Shown: piece by piece, positions 54,262 to 61,064 of the stretch
Layout of the letters: each line of letters begins with the position of its first letter
Position numbering within the stretch: the first letter of the stretch is position 1
Origin: Marinobacter sp. S0848L
GTDB taxonomy: Bacteria > Pseudomonadota > Gammaproteobacteria > Pseudomonadales > Oleiphilaceae
Assembly (NCBI RefSeq): GCF_023016065.1
Contig: NZ_JALKAQ010000011.1
Location: 44,739-108,738 of the forward strand
Reading direction: 5' to 3'
Length of the DNA: 64,000 nucleotides
The notes under the pieces: generated by a model
What the model saw: only the letters and a program-made list of their open reading frames with translations
Databases searched by the model: none
What the model was told of the DNA's origin: nothing
Position numbers and translations under genes: made by a program

Positions 54262-55314
54262 TTAGTTTTCCAAAACCGGTTCTGGCTCTCGCACTTTCGC
54301 AAGCGCCTGTTCAACCACTTCCAGCCCCGAGCCGGGCCTGTTGGCGTTTTCACTTAAGTGACGCCGGAATTGCCGGCCGCCTGGCATGCCCAGAAACAGA
54401 CCCATGATGTGGCGGGTAATGTGAGTAAGGTAAACGCCACGGTCCAGCTCTTTCTGGATGAACGGGAACATCGCGCGAAGGGCTTCGTGGCGGCTGGCCA
54501 CTGGCGCTTCTTCGCCGAAAAACTCAGGGTCTACTTGGGTCAGCAGCCAAGGATTGTGGTACGCCTCCCGGCCCAGCATGACACCATCGGTCTGGCGCAG
54601 ATGCTCGTGGCATTCGTCGATGGTTTTGATGCCACCGTTAATGATGATTTCCAGTTCCGGATAGGTCTGCTTTAAGCGGTACACCCAATCGTACTTCAGT
54701 GGCGGAATGTCGCGGTTCTCTTTCGGGCTGAGCCCTTCGAGAATGGCAATGCGGGCGTGAGCAATGAACGTGTTACAGCCAGCGGCAGACACTTCTTCAA
54801 TGAACTCGCACAGCTCTTCCCAGGATTCCCGGCCGTTAATGCCAATCCGGTGTTTAACGGTCACAGGTAGGTTGGTAGCTGCTTTCATCGCCGCCACACC
54901 TTCGGCGACCTTATCCGGGTGCCCCATCAGGCACGCGCCGATCATGTTGTTCTGCACTCGATCGCTGGGGCAGCCCACGTTCAGGTTAACTTCACTGAAG
55001 CCATATTCTTCAGCAAGCGTTGCGCATTTCGCCAACTCGTCCGGGTTGCTGCCACCCAGTTGCAGCGCCAGCGGGTATTCCGCCGGATCGTGGCGAAGAA
55101 AACGCTGAGTATCGCCATGAATCAACGCGCCCGTGGTCACCATTTCGGTATACAAAAGTACGCGGCGACTGAGAATACGCGCCAGATAACGGAAGTGGGG
55201 TGTGGTCCAGTCCATCATTGGTGCAATGGAAAAGCGCCGGGATGGCTGCGCTTGGCTTTTCGCGCATTCTTCGATCAAGTGGTTGGTGCTCTCTGATGTC
55301 GCCATTCTGCTCAT
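54262..55314 (-). CDS. dusA: tRNA-dihydrouridine(20/20a) synthase DusA
   Basis: DusA (350 aa) reduces uridines 20 and 20a in the tRNA D-loop with FMN and NADPH. FSIAPMMDWTTPHFR opens the TIM barrel, NLNVGCPSDRVQ contains the catalytic Cys115, and VKHRIGINGRESWEEL, IAHARIAILEGLSPKENR and IIINGGIKTIDEC bind FMN and substrate. The C-terminal helical domain (HITRHIMGLFLGMPGGRQFR) is typical of DusA. About 25 extra residues precede the core, so the ATG four residues in is also possible. The ribosome-binding site is weak. Confidence 0.94.
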   Translation of the reverse strand: MSRMATSESTNHLIEECAKSQAQPSRRFSIAPMMDWTTPHFRYLARILSRRVLLYTEMVTTGALIHGDTQRFLRHDPAEYPLALQLGGSNPDELAKCATLAEEYGFSEVNLNVGCPSDRVQNNMIGACLMGHPDKVAEGVAAMKAATNLPVTVKHRIGINGRESWEELCEFIEEVSAAGCNTFIAHARIAILEGLSPKENRDIPPLKYDWVYRLKQTYPELEIIINGGIKTIDECHEHLRQTDGVMLGREAYHNPWLLTQVDPEFFGEEAPVASRHEALRAMFPFIQKELDRGVYLTHITRHIMGLFLGMPGGRQFRRHLSENANRPGSGLEVVEQALAKVREPEPVLEN

Positions 55315-55449
55315 GGGTTGCTCTATTTCATCATTTTCGGATTCTGGTATTGCGCGCTTCTCCCTTGCCCACAGGTGAGAATTCTATCAGGAAAGCGACT
55401 CTAAGCGTTGACGACCCGATATTAAATTACGTACTTTGCGCAGCGCGAA

Positions 55450-56592
55450 TCAGCTTAGCACGATAGGCACACGGCGATATCCGCCGACAGGGGCTACCTC
55501 TCGTTCCGGGATTTCGCCCGGCGCAAACCTGATCTGCTGCACTGTTGCGAGGATCGTTTGCAAAGCGATCCGCAATTCACAAGTGGCCAGCAGCTGTCCG
55601 GGACACGCGTGTTTGCCTGCGCCGTAAAGCAAGTTGCTGGTTGCGTGAGCATCGGGGTTAAAGGAGTTGTTATCGAACACCGCTTCATCTCGATTGGCGG
55701 AGGTCCAGTTCAATTTAACTTTTTCGCCTTCGGGGATCGTCTGGTCTCCAATTTTCACCGGGCAGGTTGTGATTCGGCGGTTGGAAACGAAAGGATTATC
55801 CAAGCGCAGAATTTCGTTGATGATCGCTTCAGTTTCGGCGTCAGAACCGTCGCGTATTCGCATTACCAGCTCGGGATGTGTCGCAAGGTGGGCAGTGATT
55901 ACACCAACACATAAGGCGATGGAGCCTAAATCGCCACCAGTCCAGTTGCGCAGAATGGACACCAGTTCTGCTTCGGTCAGGAGGCGACCATTCACTGTTT
56001 GCCGGTATAGTTTTGTTGTTAAATCGTCTGGTACTGCATCTCCGGAAGCCCGCCGTGGCTGTATAACCGAGCGAATAATGTCATCAAACTGTTCGGCAAC
56101 GACTGCCATTCGACGATGATTGCCAGATCGGGTAGCTGCATGATTGTCCTGCATCCAGGCAAGTAGGTCAGGTTCTAGCTTTGCGGGCCATCCCAGCCAG
56201 GCGCACTGGGCTCGAACAGCAAAGACAGCGCCTATGTCGTTAACGGCATCCACCACTTCACCTCGCGGCAAGTTTGCCGCTAACTCGTTCGCCACCTTTT
56301 GGAAGGTGGGCAGATAGGGTTCCACCGCTTCCGGGCTTAGGTAGCGTTCTACAATCGTTCGGTAGAGGGTGTGCTCCTGTCCGTCGAGACCATTAGGGAT
56401 TTGAAGGAAGCGGGAGACCTGGCTGGAGAAACGCTTGTGGTCAAGGGCAGCGGCCAAGATATCGGCATGTCTTAGCAGTACCCACTCCCCGTTTGTATTC
56501 CGCACGACAGGATGTTTCGGGCGCAACTGGTCGGTGTAGGCTCGCAGATCTCGCCCCGCTGCGGACAAGTCATCCGGCATATGGTCTGGCAT
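55450..56592 (-). CDS. Cytochrome P450 with atypical I helix
   Basis: The 380-aa soluble protein has P450 landmarks: the K-helix ExxR (Glu260-Arg263 in NEILRLD), the PERF-like region with NPFVSNRR and FNPDAHATSN, and the haem loop YGAGKHACPG with cysteine ligand Cys330. Two departures are visible. The loop starts with Tyr instead of the usual Phe. The I helix reads RNWTGGDLGSIALCVG (about 215-230), so the acid-alcohol pair (D/E-T) used in oxygen activation is missing or replaced by Asp221-x-x-Ser224. AAGGAG precedes the ATG. No ferredoxin partner is adjacent. Substrate unknown; it is divergent from pirin. Confidence 0.88.
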   Translation of the reverse strand: MPDHMPDDLSAAGRDLRAYTDQLRPKHPVVRNTNGEWVLLRHADILAAALDHKRFSSQVSRFLQIPNGLDGQEHTLYRTIVERYLSPEAVEPYLPTFQKVANELAANLPRGEVVDAVNDIGAVFAVRAQCAWLGWPAKLEPDLLAWMQDNHAATRSGNHRRMAVVAEQFDDIIRSVIQPRRASGDAVPDDLTTKLYRQTVNGRLLTEAELVSILRNWTGGDLGSIALCVGVITAHLATHPELVMRIRDGSDAETEAIINEILRLDNPFVSNRRITTCPVKIGDQTIPEGEKVKLNWTSANRDEAVFDNNSFNPDAHATSNLLYGAGKHACPGQLLATCELRIALQTILATVQQIRFAPGEIPEREVAPVGGYRRVPIVLS

Positions 56593-56717
56593 GTTGGCTC
56601 CTTATTCAGCAAAGAGGTGATCCGATGAGCATAGCGGGAATTGATCAACTCTAAATTGCGCAAACGCAAGGCTGAGCGAGGTTTCAACTGGCGACTGCGC
56701 AGACCTCTCGTCATTTG

Positions 56718-56741
56718 TTCAACTTAATTGAACCGTACGGT
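56718..56741. promoter_or_regulatory. Palindromic operator candidate between P450 and pirin genes
   Basis: TTCAA-N5-TTGAA (56718-56732) runs directly into the perfect 10-bp palindrome ACCGTACGGT (56732-56741). The second can be read as TTGA-a-CCGTACGG-TCAA, a near-perfect longer palindrome of the type bound by TetR-family repressors. It lies 126 bp from the P450 start and 90 bp from the pirin start. No regulator gene is adjacent. Confidence 0.45.
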
Positions 56742-56830
56742 CAAAAAGTTCCGTTTTCATTGCGCAGATCCCTTAACTATAGTGGTTTCATCGAACAGCG
56801 CAGTTGAATCGAATGAGAGGAGGTCCTGCA

Positions 56831-57529
56831 ATGATTGAACTCAGACCTTATAAAGAATTGGGTGGCGCACACCACGGTTGGCTCGATACTCGTCACCATT
56901 TTTCATTTGCTGAGTACTACGACCCGAACCGTATGCACTGGGGAAATCTGCGCGTATGGAATGATGACACCATCGCGCCGCATTCCGGCTTCCCGCGCCA
57001 TCCGCACCGCGACATGGAAATCATCACCTATGTGCGAAAGGGTGCGATTATGCATCAGGACAGTTTGGGCAATCGTGGCCGCACCGAAGCAGGTGATGTG
57101 CAGGTGATGAGCGCCGGCACGGGTATAGCGCACAGCGAGATGAACGAAGAAGACGAAACCACTCAGATCTTCCAGATCTGGATCATGCCGAACGAAACCG
57201 GATTGCCACCCGCGTGGGGCGCGAAACCGTTTCCGAAGGGTGATCGAAGCGGCTCCTTCGTCACGCTCGCCAGCGGATTGCCGGAAGATACAGACGCTCT
57301 ACCGATTCGCACCGATGCGCGTATGGTTGCGGCAACGCTGGAAGCCGGCCAGAGCACGGAATACCGGATCGCTTCCGGCCGAAAGGTCTATCTTGTGCCT
57401 GCCACTGGGCAGATCAAGATAAACGGCGTTGTGGCCAATGCCGGTGATGGTGTCGCGGTCCGCGACGAAGAGGTATTGACGGTCAGCGCCAGCGAAGACA
57501 GTGAAATTGTGCTGGTGGATGTGGCGTAA
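56831..57529 (+). CDS. Pirin family protein (YhhW-like)
   Basis: The protein (232 aa) is a bicupin pirin. The N-terminal cupin holds the metal ligands in FPRHPHRDMEIITYVRKG (HPHRD, two His), a further His in QDS-type region and Glu in SAGTGIAHSEMNEE. This is the quercetinase-type YhhW pattern. Some pirins cleave flavonols, others are redox or transcription cofactors; function cannot be told here. ATG 56831 has a strong GAGGAGG 7 nt upstream; the longer frame begins with TTG 56804. It is divergent from the P450 gene across 238 bp that hold palindromes and a TATAGT (56778-56783). Confidence 0.9.
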   Translation: MIELRPYKELGGAHHGWLDTRHHFSFAEYYDPNRMHWGNLRVWNDDTIAPHSGFPRHPHRDMEIITYVRKGAIMHQDSLGNRGRTEAGDVQVMSAGTGIAHSEMNEEDETTQIFQIWIMPNETGLPPAWGAKPFPKGDRSGSFVTLASGLPEDTDALPIRTDARMVAATLEAGQSTEYRIASGRKVYLVPATGQIKINGVVANAGDGVAVRDEEVLTVSASEDSEIVLVDVA

Positions 57530-57684
57530 GCAAGGAGAGTCCACGCAGTGTCTTAAGTTTTGAAACGTTTGAACTATGATGTGCTTAGACTTTTCGCGAT
57601 CTTGGGTAGGCTGCTATTTGGCTGCTAATCTTCTAAGATCAACATTAGCTTCAAGTAATCATGATTCTCTTTTAAGGCATACGA

Positions 57685-59874
57685 ATGGATCGCATCCTGG
57701 TCGAGTTGGCGGATCAGCAAAAAATTCAAGACATGATCGCCAGTCATGAGCCTTTTATGGCTATATTGGCGGAGGTGACAAAAATGGTAGCGCGGGAAAT
57801 GCCAAGCGCTATTGTTACCTTTATGCTGTACGACCCGGCCGATGAAACGCTGAGCTTGGTCGCAGGGGACGGGCTTTCCGACGCTTATCGCCAAGCCATG
57901 CAGCGTGTGAAGATTGGTCCGCAAGTAGCGACATGCGGGCGAGCGGCCTCCACACAAAAAGTTGTGATCACCCGTGATATCGACGACGACCCGAATTGGG
58001 CCGACTATCGGGACACTGCTCTTAAAGAGAACTTGAGAGCGTGTTGGTCTATCCCCGTTACCATGACCAACGAGACGCTTTTAGGCACGTTTTCGACGTA
58101 TCATCCCACCCCCGGTATTCCCACAAATGAACAGCTGGTGATGATCATGAGGGCTGCAGGGCTGTTGGCGTTCGCTTTGGCGCGGCAGCAAGATCAGCGG
58201 GCTTTGCGTATTCAGTCTCAGCGTTATCAGTCTTTGTTCAACTACCACCCGGACGCAGTCTTCGAATTAGACTTGAACGGTTGTTTCGTTGCCGCCAACC
58301 AAGGCTCGGAAAATATCGCCGGGTTGGCAGAAGAACACATTTTGGGTTCGCACTTTCGGGAATACTTAAAAGCTGAACATCACGATGCGGCGCAGCAAGC
58401 TTTCGAGCAGGCACGAAAAGGCATTCCGCAGAATTACGAAGTGGTCGCTTACAACATCAGCGGAGAAGAGTATCTGATTGACGTGACCAGCCTTCCAATT
58501 ATCGTCGACGACGAAGTTGTTGGTGTGTATGGGATCGCAAAAGACATAACCAGACAAAGGGAAAGTGAGCTGAAATTACACTTCCAGCGCACTCATGACA
58601 TGCTCACCGGTTTGTCTAATCGAGCCGGTTTCGAAGCGAGACTGACTGAAGATTTGCCTCTGGCCAAAGGCCATGTTGCGGTTTTGTTAATCAATCTTGA
58701 TGGCTTTGCTTCCATCAATGACGGATTGGGTCATTCTGTTGGGGATGAACTATTGCAGGCAGTGGCAAACAGGCTGGTAGATGGGTTAAATCCCGGAGAT
58801 TTTCTTGCCCGGTTTGCCGGTGATGAATTTGGCGTGTTGTTGACGGAACGAAACCGCGTAGAGCAAGCGCTGCCCTTGGTGGAGGGCCTGTTGAGCCTGC
58901 TGGCCCGGCCTTTTGTTATTGATGAACATGTGTTGCATGTCAGCGCCAGCATCGGCGTGGCGCTTGGCCGGGCTGCCTCCAAAAACGCCGGTGAACTTAT
59001 CCAGCATGCCCATTTAGCGGTGCGCGAAGCCAAGGCCCAAGGACGCAATACCTGGGAATGGTACGTTGGTGATGTTGATTCCACAGTACGCGAACACATC
59101 GAACTGAGGCGTGAGTTACTTGAGGCGGTAGAGCATGACCAGTTGGTGCTGTATTACCAGCCGCTGGTGGATGCCGCTACCGGAAAAATGACATCGTTGG
59201 AAGCGCTTGTGCGATGGAGGCACCCTGAACGGGGTATGGTGCCGCCCGGTGATTTTATTCCTTTAGCCGAGCGTACTGGGCAGATTATTGATCTGGACCG
59301 TTGGGTGTTGTGGAAAGCGTGCCAGGACCTGGAAAGTATCAACGCTGGCCGTGAAGAACCGCTCTCCGTCGCGGTCAACATCTCGCCGGTGCATTTCCGG
59401 CGCAACGGGTTTTTTGATGAAATAAAGCAAGCGCTCGACGAAAGTGGGCTAAGCCCCGAGAAACTGGAACTGGAAGTCACCGAAGGGTTGATGATGGCGG
59501 GCTCTGAGAAGGCGATAGAGCTGCTTCAGAATATCCGAAACCTTGGCGTTAGAGTGGCTATAGACGATTTCGGAACCGGCTTTTCGAGCCTAAGCTATTT
59601 ACGACAGTTGCCCATCAATAGAGTAAAGATAGACCGAAGCTTTGTGCGTGATATCGATACCGGTCGGGAAAATGCCGCAATTGTAGAAGGCATTATTACC
59701 ATGGCCCACCACTTGGGGTTGGAAGTGGTTGCTGAAGGGATTGAAACCTCGGCGCAGCGCAACGATCTTGTGCAACGTCGTTGCGACATACTGCAGGGCT
59801 TTTATTTCTCCCGGCCGGTGCCTTTGAACGAACTTCTTAAGTTGCCCACTGAACTGCCAGTCACAGAGGGTTAA
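57685..59874 (+). CDS. GAF-PAS-GGDEF-EAL cyclic-di-GMP signalling protein
   Basis: The 729-aa protein lacks TM segments. Domains: GAF (about 20-170, with CGRAASTQKVVITRDIDDDP), PAS (about 175-290, YQSLFNYHPDAVFELDLNG), GGDEF (about 300-460) and EAL (about 475-720). The GGDEF signature is AGDEF (LARFAGDEFGVLL), which may still bind or make c-di-GMP. The EAL part keeps the catalytic set: LEALVRWRHPERG, VNISPVHF, LEVTEG, AIDDFGTGFSSLSYL and VVAEGIET. It probably degrades c-di-GMP under control of a GAF/PAS signal. It is not next to other signalling genes. Confidence 0.93.
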   Translation: MDRILVELADQQKIQDMIASHEPFMAILAEVTKMVAREMPSAIVTFMLYDPADETLSLVAGDGLSDAYRQAMQRVKIGPQVATCGRAASTQKVVITRDIDDDPNWADYRDTALKENLRACWSIPVTMTNETLLGTFSTYHPTPGIPTNEQLVMIMRAAGLLAFALARQQDQRALRIQSQRYQSLFNYHPDAVFELDLNGCFVAANQGSENIAGLAEEHILGSHFREYLKAEHHDAAQQAFEQARKGIPQNYEVVAYNISGEEYLIDVTSLPIIVDDEVVGVYGIAKDITRQRESELKLHFQRTHDMLTGLSNRAGFEARLTEDLPLAKGHVAVLLINLDGFASINDGLGHSVGDELLQAVANRLVDGLNPGDFLARFAGDEFGVLLTERNRVEQALPLVEGLLSLLARPFVIDEHVLHVSASIGVALGRAASKNAGELIQHAHLAVREAKAQGRNTWEWYVGDVDSTVREHIELRRELLEAVEHDQLVLYYQPLVDAATGKMTSLEALVRWRHPERGMVPPGDFIPLAERTGQIIDLDRWVLWKACQDLESINAGREEPLSVAVNISPVHFRRNGFFDEIKQALDESGLSPEKLELEVTEGLMMAGSEKAIELLQNIRNLGVRVAIDDFGTGFSSLSYLRQLPINRVKIDRSFVRDIDTGRENAAIVEGIITMAHHLGLEVVAEGIETSAQRNDLVQRRCDILQGFYFSRPVPLNELLKLPTELPVTEG

Positions 59875-59944
59875 AAGCCGAACAGTCGTGAGGCAGCAGG
59901 CCATCTCGCGGCTTTGTAGGGGCGGGCTTTCAAAGGAACATTGC

Positions 59945-60856
59945 ATGCGCAGCGATTGGTTGGTCGGAATTGACCTGGGCGGTACCAAAACCGAAGTCAT
60001 TCTGATGGACCGGCAAAGCAACGAGCATTTCAGAACGCGGGTAGCCACGCCCGCCGGAGATTACCGTGCCACACTGGAAACGATTCAATCTCTGGTGCTG
60101 AAAGCCGAGTCGGTAGCCGGTGTGCGTGGTTTACCGGTGGGTGTGGGCATACCGGGCAGTATTTCCGGTGTGACCGGCACCGTAAAAAACGGAAACTCGG
60201 TATGGCTTAACGGCCGACCGATGCAAGAAGATTTGTGCGCAATGCTGCAACGCCCGGTAACCCTCACCAACGATGCCAATTGCCTGGCACTGTCTGAAAC
60301 CACAGACGGAGCCGGCAAACATCACAATGTGATATTCGCTGCCATACTGGGCACCGGCTGCGGTGCCGGTGTCAGCGTGAACGGCAGAATACTCACCGGC
60401 CCTAACGGAGTAGCGGGTGAGTGGGGCCACAACCCCTTAGCCTGGACCCCACAATTCGAGCTGGAACAGCGCCCCTGTTTTTGTGGCCGCCATGGCTGCA
60501 ACGAAACCTTCCTGTCTGGCACCGGGTTATCTCTGACCCACCAATTCCTGCACGGCCAGACCCTCCCGGCGAAAAACGTCACCGAGAATGCCCGCAGCGG
60601 CGACAAAGCCGCAACTGAAACCCTCAACCGTTACCTTGACCACCTGGCTCGTGGCCTCGCGGCGGTTATTAACGTGCTAGACCCCGACATCATTGTGCTG
60701 GGCGGCGGCATGAGTAATGCCGAGCAAATCTACCAAGAGCTGCCGAAAAGGCTGCCGAGCTACGTGTTTGGTGGCGAATGCAATACGCCCGTTGTGCGGG
60801 CAGTGCATGGGGATTCTAGTGGGGTGCGTGGGGCGGCTTGGTTGGGGAGCGGCTAA
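59945..60856 (+). CDS. ROK-family sugar kinase, fructokinase-like
   Basis: The protein (303 aa) is a ROK kinase: GIDLGGTKTEVILMD (phosphate-1), PVGVGIPGSISGVTG, LTNDANCLALSE with the catalytic Asp, ILGTGCGAGVSVNG, GEWGHNPL and the zinc motif CFCGRHGCNETFLSG. The last, and the length, best match the E. coli manno/fructokinase Mak rather than NagK. ATG 59945 follows AAAGGAAC; the frame starts 19 codons earlier without a site. Its stop is 70 bp past the phosphodiesterase gene start region; no sugar transporter is adjacent, so the substrate is open. Confidence 0.88.
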   Translation: MRSDWLVGIDLGGTKTEVILMDRQSNEHFRTRVATPAGDYRATLETIQSLVLKAESVAGVRGLPVGVGIPGSISGVTGTVKNGNSVWLNGRPMQEDLCAMLQRPVTLTNDANCLALSETTDGAGKHHNVIFAAILGTGCGAGVSVNGRILTGPNGVAGEWGHNPLAWTPQFELEQRPCFCGRHGCNETFLSGTGLSLTHQFLHGQTLPAKNVTENARSGDKAATETLNRYLDHLARGLAAVINVLDPDIIVLGGGMSNAEQIYQELPKRLPSYVFGGECNTPVVRAVHGDSSGVRGAAWLGSG

Positions 60857-60876
60857 CCTGGTTAACACTTATCGTA

Positions 60877-60905
60877 TTGTAGCGAAAGACTTGGATTCCT
60901 ATACA
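60877..60905 (+). promoter_or_regulatory. Weak promoter candidate upstream of the PLD-helicase gene
   Basis: TTGTAG (60877-60882) and TATACA (60900-60905) are separated by 17 nt in the 208-bp, visibly AT-richer gap after the ROK kinase gene. The match is modest (3 and 4 of 6). Nothing else was recognised in this gap. Confidence 0.25.
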
Positions 60906-61064
60906 TAGAAGGCTAATGTTTCACTAAACAGCTTTATCATGAAAAGTTAACGACAATGGATGTCGGGACCCACCCTCGTACTAGGTTTCCATCTAACTCA
61001 TCTCATGTCGTCCAACTCATAGGTAAAAGATCGGGCTTTACCACCTTTGCGCGGGTTTGAGGCT

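Noticed and set aside
57559..57572. GAAACGTTTG upstream of the GGDEF-EAL gene as a PsrA site
   Set aside because: The half-sites have no spacer, whereas PsrA sites need 2-4 nt between AAAC and GTTT.
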